The notes beneath the pieces are model-generated. The model saw only the letters and a program-made list of their open reading frames with translations, was not told the DNA's origin and did no database searches. From contig CM051455.1 in NCBI GenBank assembly GCA_028274465.1, forward strand, positions 101,120,942 to 101,184,941: 64,000 bases of DNA, given 5' to 3'. Position 1 is the stretch's first letter. Every line of letters starts with the position of its first letter. Below are positions 32,687 to 44,716 of the stretch, piece after piece. This DNA comes from Plantago ovata (lineage: Eukaryota > Streptophyta > Magnoliopsida > Lamiales > Plantaginaceae). A program made the position numbers and the translations under genes.

Positions 32687-33044
32687 ACATTGTTGTAGAA
32701 TTCCATCGTATCAATCATGCTCACTTGCTTAGTGCGAGCAGAGATAAAGTTCATGAGGCCTTGCTGCTTGATAACTCAAGCGCCTCTTCATTCTCGTCAT
32801 CGAGTTCTTGTTCATAAAAGTACCTAATGTACTTTTCTTTTGCAAACCCTCCCCATTGCATCAACATCTCACACTTTGCAGTGTCAAGATATGACGGAGG
32901 CATAGGTTTTTCGGATTCGGTCGTTTTTCAACACAACTTTCGTTGTGTTTGTAGCCGGAGTCGTCGTCACCGGAGCAGTGCGTGTTTCAGCACTGTCAAC
33001 CTTTGACGACTTTGAGGACTTAGAAGACTGTCTCTTGGGAGCCA
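32687..33044 (-). pseudogene. Second copy of ORF3 N-terminus, right side of gap
   Basis: Matches 30255-30610 with small indels that break the frame (for example one base missing at about 32775, and at about 32915). Together with what follows (33045-35010) it repeats 30255-32586. Probably the unmerged start of the next contig rather than a second gene. Confidence 0.8.
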
Positions 33045-33176
33045 TTTCTTTTATAGAGCAAGAAATGTGTACGAAAAGAGATAGTTTGCTTTTTGACCGG
33101 AGGTACAGTAGATTCAGGCTAAAATTGCAGAGAAAGGAAATGTGAGTTAAAGAATTTTGTCATTCTCTAACTCCTT

Positions 33177-33186
33177 CTTTATATAG
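33177..33186 (-). promoter_or_regulatory. TATA box of the duplicated ORF3 upstream region
   Basis: Same CTATATAAAG as at 30745-30754, in the repeated segment. Confidence 0.5.
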
Positions 33187-33572
33187 TGTCTCTGGTGTGT
33201 GAGAAACTCAATCGATTTGAGCTCTCAGCAAGGGTAAAACAGAGAAACACTGGAGTTAGTGGAGCCTTTGCATTGAATGCGTAGTGGCCCACTAACTAAA
33301 ACCGTCAGAGCACTCTCTCTCTTTGTTTTTTAACCGTTAGATTAGTAACTCCTTTTAATCAATGGCCACGATTGAATTTCATGTCATGATTATTACGAGT
33401 TTATCTGTGCCCGATTAACGTCACAAATTGATTTTACCGAGTTTTAAGGGATAGATTGCTTGCTGAAATAGACAAGAATCTTTTCAGCGAGTTTGAATTA
33501 TCAACCTAGATACTTGCTGAAAGTTCCCCCTTACTTAGATATCTCATATTTTCTTAAGTTTAAAAGATATTT

Positions 33573-33937
33573 CTGATTTCCCGTATCAGTAAATTCTTTT
33601 GTACTTGAGATATCCTTTGGTAAAATCTGAGAGATGAGTTTTGCTCTTTTTCTGAGTTCCCGTCTCAGAATATTCCCTTGATACTTGAATACCTGTTTCA
33701 GTATCTTTGATTGTCTGAATGCCTGTTTCAGCAATCCTTAAGCTCTTTCTCTTACTGAGTGCCTGTCTCAGCAAGTGATCAAGTTTCCTAACAAATACCC
33801 ATTTTGAAGGAATTACTTGTTGAATGCCTGTTTCAGCAATCATGTAGTGACTTATCAGTTCTTAGGAGAAATTAGTAGATGGGGTTTTTAAACAAGAATA
33901 CTTTGGCTTGCTGAATACCTGTTTCAACATTCTGCCA
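33573..33937 (-). repeat. Seven-hairpin array, gap-duplicate copy
   Basis: Same array as 31144-31508, almost base for base. Confidence 0.8.
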
Positions 33938-33947
33938 GATGTATCCT

Positions 33948-35495
33948 TTATTGAGGTAGTTCAATCAATCCAAGGTTATACCTTAGAATTGCGAACCTAT
34001 TATCCGGTAGGGGCTTTGTAAAGATGTCAGCAAGCTGATCATTAGTGCCTACTTTCACAACCTCAATATCTCCTTTTTCTACATGATCTCTAATGAAATG
34101 ATGTCTAATATCAATGTGCTTAGTCCTTGAGTGAAACTTAGGATTTTGCGTGATTGCAATAGCACTTGTATTATCACAAAAGATTGGTGTTTTCTTTGCA
34201 GAAATGCCATAATCTCTTAATTGTTGCTGAATCCATAGGATTTGAGCGGTGCAACAACCAGCTGCAATGTATTCAGATTCAGTAGATGAATTGGCAACAC
34301 AGGTTTGCTTCTTGCTGAACCATGATATTAATCTAGTACCCAAAAACTGACAAGTTCCAGAGCTACTTTTTCTATCAAGAGTTGATCCTCCATGATCAGC
34401 ATCAGAATAACCAACCAATTCAAGTCCAGAATCTTTAGGATACCATAATCCAACATTGACTGTACCTTTAACATATTTCAGTATCTTGATTTTGTAGTGT
34501 GATTCTCTTGGATCAGATTGGAATCTTGCACACACACAAACAACATACTGAATGTCAGGTCTACTTGCTGTTAGATACAACAAGGAACCAATGAGCTTCC
34601 TATACTTGTGTTCTTCAACACTTTTGTCCTCTTTAGTATAACCCAATTTGGTACCAACACTCATAGGGATCTTTTCAGGTTTCTCATCCTCTTTGATCCT
34701 AAACTTTATGAGCATTTCTTTCGCATACTTTGCTTGATTTATAAATATTCCATCTTTGAGTTGCTTGACTTGCAATCCTAGGAAATAATTCAATTTTCCC
34801 ATCATACTCATTTCAAATTTATTTGTCATGAGTTTGGCAAAATCATCAGAAAGTTGCTTGTCCTTAGATCCAAAAATCATGTCATCCACATAAATTTGAA
34901 CTAAGAGAATTTTACCATCATGGTTCATGGTAAATAAGGTTTTGTCAACTTCACCTTTCTTGAAACCATTTTCCATCAAGAACTTAGCCAAGGTATCATA
35001 CCATGCTCTTGGTGCTTGCTTTAGACCATATACAGCTTTCTAAAGCTTGTATACCATCTTGATTTCTGAGGGAAGTTCAAAGCCAGGGGGTTGTTCTAGG
35101 TAGACTTCTTCAGCAAGTTCACCATTCAAGAATGCACTTTTAACATCCATTTGGTAAACAATGAAGTCATTGTGAGCAGCAAAGGCCAAGGAAAGTCTAA
35201 TTGCATCCAATCTTGCAACTGGTGCATAAGACTCATCATAGTCCAATCCATCAGTCTGACAGTAACCTTGAGCAACTAAACGTGCTTTATTTCTTTTTAC
35301 TTCACCAGACTCGCTCAGCTTGTTTCTGAACACCCACTTTGTACCAATAGCTTTCTTGTCTTCAGCAAGTGGCACAAGTTTCCAGACTTTGTTTCTTTCA
35401 AATTGATCCAGTTCTTCTTGCATTGCCTTTATCCATTCAGAATGCTTTAAAGCTTCTTCTATGGTTTTAGGTTCAATTTCTGACACAGAGAGCAA
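33948..35495 (-). pseudogene. pol: Element C reverse transcriptase and RNase H
   Basis: Sirevirus-type copia reverse transcriptase: [54 protein letters not shown], then the YVDD box in [16 protein letters not shown]. RNase H follows, with SDADHGG and NSSTESEY, ending LGLIELPQ at 33948. One stop at 35037-35039 (Gln to TAG in [13 protein letters not shown]) is the only break within this stretch. A frameshift at about 35480 separates it from integrase. The enzyme would copy element RNA to DNA inside the particle; this copy is inactive without readthrough. Confidence 0.93.
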
Positions 35496-36886
35496 GAGAA
35501 CAATGATTCTACTTCTACGACAATTGCTTCTTCAGCAAGTCCATAAGTAGCTTTGGATCTAGTCACTTGGCGTTTATTAATATCGCCAATCATATCCGTA
35601 GAGGGATGATCTCTAATCCATTTATTAACAGGTTTTCTGCTTGTTGGATCAGGATATGTTTGCTCATCAACATGTGACTCTTCAGTATGTACTTGTTCAG
35701 TACTACTTGGAATTTGTGTCTCTGCTGAGATTTGTTCATCAGCAACTGCTTGTTCAGCATTGCTCGATTGAGGTAGTTCATCAGCAGGCACTGGAGATTG
35801 CGTAATTTCAGCAACTTCCGGAGCAACCGCGTCTTTTACTGGAAATTCTTTGTCGTGAACTATATTTATCTTGACATGACTAGGGGGAGGAGAGTCATTG
35901 TTAGAATCATCATTTAGTTCAATTGACTTGATTTGCCTAGCATCAGATTCAGTTCTTTGCTCATGTATGATTAGCTTTTTCATACATTCTGATATTTCTT
36001 CTTCAGCAGGCACTCCTTGTGACTTTTCATAGAATACAACATGCACTGATTCTTCAATATTTTGTGACTTTTTGTTGTAAACTCTATAAGCTTTACTATG
36101 CAAGGAGTAGCCAAGAAATATCTTTTCGTCTGCCTTTGGTTGAAATGTTCTTAGGTATTCTCTACCATTGTTAAGAACGAAACACTTGCAACCAAATACT
36201 CTTAGATGAGTGATGTTAGGAGGTCTTCCAACAAACAATTCGTAAGGAGTTTTGTTGTATTCCTTAGTAATCAAACATCTGTTTTGAGTATAACAGGCAG
36301 TATTAATCGCTTCAACCCAATAAGCCTCACTTATTTCAGTGTCAGCAAGCATTGTTCTTGCGGCTTCTTTCAGGGTATGATTCTTCCGTTCAGCAACACC
36401 GTTTTGCTGTGGTGTTCTTACTGAGGATAACTGATGTTGTATTCCTTTTGAGGTACAATATTCAGTTATGTACTGGTTTACAAACTCAGTACCATGGTCT
36501 GTCCTTATGACTTTTACCTTGTCATTTTTCATGACTTCAAGCTTATTCAGCAAGTTAGGTATTTCAGTCTTGGTTTCAGATTTGTGCTTGATGAATACTA
36601 CCCAAGTGAATCTTGAATAGTCATCTACCATGACTAGACCATACTTCTTACCAGCATAGCTTGTTGAAGAAGATTCAAACAAGTCCATGTGCAAGAGGTG
36701 TAAAGGTTTTGTAGTTGACGGTACTGCCTTGTTCTTGAAAGAAGATTTGGTTTGCTTTTCTTGCTGACATGCATTGCAAACACCATCCTTCTTAAAAGTA
36801 ACCCTAGGTAATCTAACTACAAGTGCCTTTTTAGACAGCTTATTCAGCGTCTTGAAGTTTAGATGACTTGTTCGTTTATGCCACAA
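35459..36886 (-). pseudogene. pol: Element C integrase
   Basis: Starts with the zinc-binding module (WHKRTSH ... CNAC). It then has all three catalytic blocks of the core: HMDLFESS with the first Asp, VIRTDHGTEF with the second, and NGVAERKNHTLKEAARTML with the Glu. A long Sirevirus-type C-terminal extension, rich in Asp, Glu and Gln (residues about 300-430), leads to the reverse transcriptase. A TGA replaces Trp just before WHKRTSH and cuts it from the protease. Confidence 0.93.
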
Positions 36887-37147
36887 TCATGTTTTTTCAG
36901 CAAGGCAATCATGATCTGAGACAAGGAATTTTTCAACAATTGCTGAAGACCAATCAATGGTGTACAAGCCTCCTGATCTTCTTGCAATCATTATTACCTT
37001 TTTAGTCTCGAAATCTATAAGTTTACATTCATCACTTTTAATTTTGATGAAGTATCCTTTGTCAGCAAACTGACTCATGCTGAAAAGGTTAAACTTAAGA
37101 TTTTTGACATAAAGAACTCCAGTAATGGTTATGCATCCTAACTTCAC
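36887..37147 (-). pseudogene. pol: Element C protease remnant
   Basis: Only the C-terminal half of the protease remains (KLGCITITGVLYVKNLKFNL and following). The part with the active-site Asp, present in E at about 54265, and the end of gag are deleted: gag sequence KFKTP runs directly into pol sequence near 37170-37180. This copy cannot make an active protease. Confidence 0.88.
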
Positions 37148-39530
37148 GTCACCATAGCCTTTTGCAGAACCGGAGTCTTAAATTTTTCAACTTTGACTTG
37201 TTTTCTACTTGCTGAGAAACTAGGAGGTTTTGAGCTGAAAGACTTTTGACTCGTGCTGGTCAAATCTACTTTCTGATGTGGTGTCTTGCTCGGTTGACCT
37301 TTTTGCTGAACATACTTTTCAGTAAGTTCTTTTCTAGCAAGGTTTCTTCTAGCCCTAGCATTAAGAGTCTTTTCATAACTCTTAGGCTTGATTTTCTTCA
37401 TCTCTTTGAAGTATCTTTGCTGACTTTGCTTATACTCATGAAAGAGTTGACTTTGCTTAGTTTTGAAACCGAGTCCACTTTTCGGAGAATGCTGAGCTTT
37501 AGCGTCAGCAACCTTACTTGATTCAGGTTTGTCAGCAAGGGACTTCTGATTACTTTTAGTAATCTTGCCTTTAGTCTTAACAACTTGCTTTTCAGCAACT
37601 TGTTTGGCAGGACGTTTCACAACATCCTTTTTCTTTCCAGTTTGCTTCTCAGCAACCTGTTTTCCTTTTAAAGTCTTGTTACTTTGAATAGCAACAGCGG
37701 GCTTTACGGTCATAGGTACTTGATTGCTTGTTTCAGCACCTTAGATTGACCAAACTGATAGATTTCTGGTAGACCACTATCAGTAGCACGTACAAAGGAG
37801 ATAGGTGATTTATCTTTACTTAAGATTTCTACATCATCACCTTCATACATTGCGCCTAAACCTTCTTTCTGAGATGGATCTCTCAAATAAGAGTTTAGTT
37901 CAGTCAGCGTATTACTTGCGTCCACATAAGATTTGAAATTGATTTTCATCTTTTTCATCTCTTGGATTTCAGCAAGTAACTTTAGAATTGAGGACTGATA
38001 TTCTTCCAATTCTAATGCCATTTGAGAATTCTTCTGTGTAGCTTCAGCAATCAACTTCTTAAGACGCCTTATTCCAGCATCCTTTTCTTCTGTCTCTTCC
38101 TTCAGCCAGATGTTTTCAGTAGTCTACTTGGTCAGAGTTTCAGCAATTTGTAGTTTCTCATGTTGTCTGCTAAGAGTTTTCTCAAATCTTTCGATTTCTC
38201 CTTGAATCTTGTCAAGGTCAATCTCGTCTTCACTTTCTGAGTCTGAGTTAGATGTTGGGTTGTTTACCTGACCGGCCATGAGGCAGAATTCGTAGTTTGA
38301 CACATCTGGATAAGCTTCCATAGCTATTCCACAAACTTCTTTGCCAATCTCCACGTCTAGAGTGGCTTCTTCATCGTCGGTGTCTGAACTTTCATCCTCA
38401 CTGTCTTCGGAGCTAGTATCAATACAAAATGCATTGATTTTTGCTTGAAGCTTCTTCTTTTCTTCAACAATAAAATCTCTTTTGAACTTCTTCTTCTTTT
38501 CAGCAGATTTGCCTTTCAGTAAAGGGCAATTAGCTTTGAAGTGTCAAGGCTTTTTGCAGTAAAAACATAGATCATTTTCAACTGCTGGTTCTTCTGATGA
38601 AGTAACTGGCTGAGCTTGCTTGTTCAGCGAGCTAGTCTCATTCTTGTACTTATGGTAGTTGTTACCAAGATGCTTTTTCAGCTTCTCTTTTGCTTTTCGC
38701 CTTTCAAGTTCCTTGTTGATGAATTTCTTCATGTTTTTGACAACCAAAGAGTTTTCATCAGTAGGTTCTTTTTCATTCTTCTTTTCAGAAGATGACGGCT
38801 TTGCAGCAAGAGCAATGTTTTGCGATTTTTCAGCAAATACATTTTCTCTTTTCTTTGTCTCATAGTTGACAGTAGCAAGATGAGAGAACAACTCTGTTGG
38901 TGTAATGTCTGGCATTCCTTGATTATAATAGAAATTCGGAGTGTGGATCCATTCTTGATTCAGACTTCTGATGATAGTTTTCACTTTCTCAGAATCTGAG
39001 TAAAGGTTTCCAACACCCAAAGCTGCCATTTCACTAACAAGAGTTGTGAATGTGAAATCCAAGTCTTCTAGTGACTCGTTTGTACCTTTCTTAAAGTTTT
39101 GAAACTTTAATTTAAGTACTTCAAGTTTGTTTTCCTTGGTTTTGTCAGATCCAGCACAAAGATCTTGAACCATTTTCCAAGCTTCCTTTGCAGTCTTAGC
39201 ACCCCACAGTTTGCACTGTATGGTATCCGGAGTTGATCGAATGATGATATTTCTTGCTTGGCCATCAAGACGGAATCTCTTAGCTTCGTTAGAAGTCCAT
39301 TCCTCTCTTGGTTTTGGCACAACCGTATCTGATGGTTCGCCTAGGATAGTTTCCTTTCCAGCTTCAGTGGTTTTGTGAGGGAAACTCCTTTCAACCTTAG
39401 TGATCTTGATAGGTCCATCATTAATGACGGTGACCATCTCATCACTAATGGCCTCAAGATGTAGCATCATGTTGTTTCGCCATTTCTCGTAATTTTCCAG
39501 TTTCTGCAAGGGAGCATCTCCTAAAGACAT
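37148..39530 (-). pseudogene. gag: Element C gag
   Basis: Starts MSLGDAPLQKLENYEKWRNN at 39530 and follows the E gag closely. A TGA at about 38541-38543 falls inside the zinc knuckle (CFYCKKP-stop-HF, where E has CFYCKKPGHFKANC), another stop lies near 38123, and a frameshift near 37710-37740 precedes the basic tail. The coiled-coil (IQGEIERFEKTLSRQHEKLQ) is retained. The C-terminus is fused by deletion to protease. Confidence 0.92.
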
Positions 39531-39628
39531 CCTGTCAGCAAAGCACTACCAAACTGATCAAGTGAGAGTGATTTACGGAAAGCACCTAAGGGGATCTAGG
39601 TTCAGTCCTGAAGGTTAAAGAAACTCCA

Positions 39629-39640
39629 GCTATGATACCA
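39629..39640 (-). other. Element C primer-binding site
   Basis: Minus-strand TGGTATCATAGC, one mismatch from the usual TGGTATCAGAGC, two bases from the LTR. Confidence 0.82.
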
Positions 39641-39642
39641 CT

Positions 39643-41212
39643 TGTTGGTCTCTTTAAACAACAAGAAAAGACTAGGGGGGGGGGTGAATAGTCTTTTCAA
39701 ACTTTCGTCGTTTAAAACTTTCTCAGCAAGTGCTTATTACTTTTCAGTAATGAGTTTGCTGGTACTTAACTTTCTCAGCAAGCGTAAGTTACTTTTCAGT
39801 AGCTAGGTTTGCTGATACTTAAAATCAGAGAGCGGAAGTCTTTGATACAATAAGTGCTCTTTCAGTAAGTAAAAGTTTCAGCAAGTGATGTGAGTGACTG
39901 TGTACAAACAGATATGATTTGCTGAAAACTAAGTACAGTAAGTAAATCACACAAACACTTTTATAGTGGTATCTAAGAGTGGCGTAATCTCTCAACTAAT
40001 CCACTTTATCCTTTCTAGGACTGAATCCACTAAGATATGATTGAGGTTCCTTACAATCTCCTATCTAGAGCGATTCAACAGAAACCAAAGCACACTTGCT
40101 TTGTCTCCAACCTAATCTAGAGAACGTAACCTTGTTCTCCACCAAACTTGGTACTTTTAATCAGCAAAACTATGCTCGATTAAGTTCCCCCTGAATTTCA
40201 CGCCTGAAAGGGTGTATTTTCAGTTAGAGAGTTTTTGGGTGAGAAAACTTAATTATAACTTATTCAGTTACAACAAGTAATCTAAGAAACACAACTTTGA
40301 ATACTTTGCAGTAAACAAGTTTGATTGTTTCTGGTGTCAAGACTTGTTCTTGTTTGAAAGAAAGAACACTTAACTAATTTATTAGCTGAGTTTGTTCTAC
40401 TTCTTCACAAGTAGCTTTTTCAAGCTTTAAGTCTTGGAACGGATCAATGGCAGTAGAGAGTTTGAAGGTATGTGAGTTTAAGCACAAGTGAGAGTTTGAT
40501 CACGTTGTTGACACACTTCAACTCTTCGTCGGATGACCTCTATTTATAGTGCAAGTAAGGAGCCGTTTGAATTTTAAATTCCAAGGCTTTTGATCCTTAA
40601 GATGTCACTATCTTGCTTTTGTACTTTCAGCAGTGTCCTTGTTTGTCTTCTAGTCTTCATGTCCTTTGCGTGTAAGCTTTGCATTTAATGCATATTTGAA
40701 TAGAATTCAAACAGTAACATTGGAGCGCAAATTCAAGTACTTTCAGCAAGAGGTCACATGTGTTCCATCAGCAAGTGGTTAGTCTCAGTTTCAGCAAGCA
40801 CAACCTACTCTGTCTTTCAAATTTTCACTTATGCAATGCTGTTGCTGAAGTTTCCACTTTCTGAGCAACACGTGCCTTTGTAGATACCAGTGTTCAGCAA
40901 TCTTCTAGTCTTCAGATCTTCAATAATCTTCAAGATTCTGAGCAGTTTCTAAATGCTTCAATAGTTTGTTTGTAAAAACAAAGTACATCGTCAGCAAATG
41001 CTTCAATAGGTTATTTTCTTTTCAGAAAATAAGATACATCATAAGCGGTAAAAACCAACTTAACTAACACCTAATCTAAGTCTTCAGCAAACGTTCCTCT
41101 TTTACAATGTCCTTAAAATTCTAAATTCCTATGGGCCTTAAGAGTACTAGTTACTGGACTTTCCTTAATTTAGCATGGTTAATTGCTCATCAAAATTACA
41201 AGTTTTCTAACA
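39643..41212 (-). repeat. Element C 5' LTR
   Basis: 1,570 bp, TGTTGGTC to TTCTAACA. Minus-strand TATA box at 40540-40549. Carries the GAAAAGACTA stem with a run of ten G in its loop (39665-39698) and nested TCAGCAA hairpins just inside it. Confidence 0.95.
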
Positions 41213-41646
41213 GAGCCAAAATGCAAGTACTCTTCAGGAAGGAGATCACATAAGTTGTCAGCAAGTGATCGGTCTCAGTTTCAGCAAGCACAACCTACTT
41301 TGTCATATAGATTTTCACTCATGCAAGCTGTTGCTGAAAATCTCACTTTCTGAAGCAACATGTGCCTTTGTAGATACCTTTCTCATAATTCTTTTAAGTC
41401 TACAGTCTTCGAATTTTCCATTTTCTGAGCGGTTCTAGGTGTTCAATAGTTTGTTTGTAGAAACAAAGTACATCATCAGCAAGCTTAACAACCTAACTAG
41501 TACCTACATTAAGTCTTTCAGAAAACGTTCCTCTTTTACAATGTACTTAAAATTCTGAATTCCTATGGACCTTAAAAGTACTAGTTACTGGACTTCACTT
41601 AATTTAGCATGGTTAATTGCTCATCAAAATGACAAGTTTCCTAAGA
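41213..41646 (-). repeat. Element F 3' LTR, right piece
   Basis: Begins GAGCCAAAATGCAAG, which in other LTRs follows the point where the left piece (22493-23559) stops, and ends CCTAAGA (CCTAACA elsewhere). About 9 bases of the F LTR are missing at the junction with C. Confidence 0.88.
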
Positions 41647-41907
41647 AATTTCCCCCTTTTTTATGTTAGCAATCCATGGCTAAATTAATTTTTACCCTTT
41701 TAGAGGATCCTGATGTTGAATAAATCAGTTGATTAATGCAAACCTACTTGAATAATAAATCAGTTAAGCATAAATAATTTGCATAATCAAGAACCAATAA
41801 GAGTCAAAAAGTTGATTGCTGATAGTTATCTTTCAGAAGTAAGTTTACAAGAAAGTTCACAGATAACTATTACAATCATTAACCAAAACAAAGCTTTTCA
41901 GGGGACT
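41647..41907 (-). other. Element F polypurine tract and 3' untranslated stretch
   Basis: The polypurine tract (minus AAAAAGGGGGAAATT) adjoins the LTR. The rest is AT-rich and aligned with 25057-25303. No gene seen. Confidence 0.7.
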
Positions 41908-42217
41908 CTATTCTATTCCTGCAGAGGATTCTCTAAGAATCTCTTTTACACACTTCTTAGCAAGAGTAGTAAATTCAACGCAGTCCTTCTCGTAATCTTC
42001 AAGTAGTTTACGGACTTCAAGTTGAACTATTCTTGCATTCTTGCAGGCAGTATAGTGATGGTTTTCACCATTCATTTCTTTGTAGTGTATCACCCACAAG
42101 TGCATGGCCCAATTGCTAGCATGAAGTAGCTGAGTGTCTGAAATTCCCTTGTTGGCATGAATCTTCCTTAACCAACGAAAATCTTCTCTTGATCGTTTGC
42201 AGTAAGATAGAAATACT
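41908..42217 (-). pseudogene. Element F ORF3, last codons
   Basis: Encodes the C-terminal end of ORF3 (MHLWVIHYKEMNGENHHYTA, DYEKDCVEFTTLAKK, ILRESSAGIE). The upstream side is cut by the hAT element; the frame resumes at 58773. A small frameshift near 42180-42195 is present. Confidence 0.82.
42210..42217. repeat. Target-site duplication of hAT element H (left copy)
   Basis: GAAATACT; the right copy is GAAATACC at 58773-58780. Eight bases, as hAT elements make. Confidence 0.85.
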
Positions 42218-42883
42218 TAGACCTGGCAAAAGTGACCCGAACCCGAAAATCCGATCAGAAATCATCCGATCCGAATCCGAATTTAGATCCGAAACATAAA
42301 AGTTGAATTATCTGAATGTGACCCGAGACCCGATCTGAATCCGAATTGACCCAAAATAAGTTTGATCTGATATTGATCCAAATCCGAATGGACCCGAGTT
42401 CATCCGATCCGAAACGGCCCGAATTAACATTAGCACGAATACATCCGATCCGATTTAATTTTGACCAGAATTCATCTGATCTGAAATAGTCCAAATTAAA
42501 TTATATTTGAATTAGGGTCCTATATAATTTAATTTTTCTAGGCACTTTATTGAGTTTCATAGTCGTTCTTTGATTATTAGCTTCTTGATTTAATTTGTCT
42601 AGGCACTTTATTATTAGTTTCATTCTCAGTTTTTGCTCTATTAGTGTCGTAATTTAATTTGCCTAGACACTTAATTAGATTTAAAGTGCCTTAATTTCTT
42701 AAGGAAATTGAAAACACAAAAACGTTTTCTAGGCGTCACAGATTCACATAGCGCCTACATGTAAATTTAATTTAAAACTATAATATAATTTGTACTAAGG
42801 TTAATTAAGTATCTTGGCAAAAAATTATGTGATGTTTTTAAGATCCGAATCAACCCGATTGATCCGAATCTGAATGTAAGAAT

Positions 42884-42888
42884 TAATA
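42884..42888. repeat. Target-site duplication of element E (left copy)
   Basis: TAATA, repeated at 58422-58426. Confidence 0.93.
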
Positions 42889-44455
42889 TGTTGGTCCTTT
42901 TAAACAACAAGAAAAGACAAGAGAGGGGGGGGGGGTGAATAGTCTTTTCAAACTTTCGTCGTTTAAAAACTTTCTCAGCAAGGGCTTATTACTTTTCAGT
43001 AATGAGTTTGCTGATACTTAACTTTCTTAGAAAGTACTAGTTACTTTTCAGTAACAAGTTTTACTGATACTTAAAAACAGAGTGCGAAAGTCTTTATACA
43101 ATAAGTGCTTTTCAGTAAGTGATAGTTTCAGCAAGTGAGCAGAGTGACAGTGTACAGATAGATATGCTTGCAGAAAACTAAATGCAGTAGAGTAAATCAC
43201 ACAAACACTTTTATAGTGGTATCTGAGAGTGGCGTAATCTCTCAACTAATCCACTTTGTCCTTTCTAGCACTGAATCCACTAAGATAAGTTTGAGGTTCC
43301 TTACAACACCTATCTAGAGCGATTCTACAGAAACCAAAGCACACTTGCTTCGTTTCCAACCTAACTAGAGAACGAAACCTTGTTCTGCACCAAACTTGGG
43401 ACTTATAATCAGCAACACTATGCTTGATTAAATTCCCCCTGAATTTCACGCCTGAAAAAGGGTGATTATCAGTTAGAGAGGTTTGGGATGAGATGACTTG
43501 AATATAAATTATTCAGCTACAACAAGTAATCTAAGAAACAAAACTTTGAATACTTTGCAGTAAACAAGTTAGATTGTTTCTGGTGTTAAGACTTGTTCTT
43601 GTTCGAAAGAAAGAACACTTAACTAATTTCTTAGCCGTGAATGTTCTACTTCTTCACAAGTAGCTTTTTCAAGTTTTAAGTCTTGGAACGGATCAATGGC
43701 AGTAAAGAGTATAGAAGTATTTGAGTGTTTAAGCACAAGTGAGAGTTTGATCACGTTGTTGACACACTTCTACTCTTTGCCGGATGACCTCTATTTATAG
43801 TGAATCAAGGAGCCGTTTGAATTTCAAATTCTAAGGCTTTGTTCCTTAAGATGTCACTATCTTGCTTTTGTACTTTCAGCAGCGTCCTTTATTTGTCTTC
43901 TAGTCTTCATGTTCTTCGCATGCTTACTTTTGCATTTAATGTTCATTTGAATGAAATTCAAATATGAACGTTGGAGCGCAAATGCAAGTACTTTCAGCAA
44001 GAAGGTCACATATGTTTTTCAGCAAGCGGTCAGTCTCAGATTCAGCAAGCACAACCTACTCTGTCATTTAGATTTTCACTTATGAAAGCTGTTGCTGAAG
44101 TTTCCACTTTCTGAGCAACATGTGCCTTTGTAGATACCATCTTCAGAAATCTTCTTTAGTCTTTAGTCTTCGAATTCTTCAAGTTTCTGAACGGTTCTAG
44201 TGTTTCAATAGTTCGTTTGAGTAAACAAAGTACATCATCAACAAATGCTTCAATAGGTTGTTTTAAAAAAAACAAGATACATCCTAAGCAAAACTAAAGC
44301 ACCTAACTAGTACCTACACTAAGTCTTCATCAAACGTTCCTCTTTTACAATGTCCTTAAAATTCTAAATTCATATGGACCTTAAGAGTACTAGTTACTGG
44401 ACTTTCCTTAATTTAGCATGGTTAATTGCTCATCAAAATTACAAGTTTCCTAACA
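42889..44455 (-). repeat. Element E 3' LTR
   Basis: 1,567 bp. The loop of the terminal hairpin has eleven G. TATA (minus) at 43791-43800. Eight TCAGCAA/TTGCTGA heptamers counted by eye. Confidence 0.95.
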
Positions 44456-44716
44456 AATTTCCCCCATTTTGATGTTAGCAATCCATGGCTAAATTAATTG
44501 TTACCCTTTTAGAGGTTTCTGATGTTGAATAAATCAGTTGAATAATGCAAACATACTTGAATAATAAAACAGTAAGCATAAGTAGATTGCATAATCAAAA
44601 ACCAATAAGAGTCAAAAGCTTATTGCTGATAGTTAGCTTTCAGTAAGTTTATAAGAAAGTTCAGAGATAACTACAAAAATCAGCAAACAAAAACAAACAA
44701 AGCTTTTACAAGGGAC
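44456..44716 (-). other. Element E polypurine tract and 3' untranslated stretch
   Basis: The polypurine tract (minus AAAATGGGGGAAATT) adjoins the LTR at 44456-44470. The rest is non-coding. Confidence 0.75.

Larger units (their letters stand above)
23560..41212 (-). mobile_element. Element C: Sirevirus-like Ty1/copia retrotransposon inserted in F LTR
   Basis: Minus-strand order: LTR 39643-41212, primer site, gag, pol, hairpin spacer, ORF3, polypurine tract, 3' LTR 23563-25041. The 3' LTR lacks its terminal 60 or so bases and no duplication is visible on the left, so the junction suffered a small deletion. The element contains a 100-N gap with a repeated 2.3 kb on both sides. Removing gap and repeat gives about 15.2 kb, close to the 15.5 kb of E. 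The two LTRs differ at few positions by eye. Confidence 0.9.

Noticed and set aside
32690..35010. A second ORF3 start and second pol end, as if C had a tandem internal duplication.
   Set aside because: Near-identity, the 100-N gap between, and error-like changes only beside the gap point to an unmerged contig overlap.
42255..42494. Open frames in the hAT arms (42255-42494, 58546-58825).
   Set aside because: They encode only Arg/Ser/Asp repeats from the GACCCGA units and show no transposase motif.
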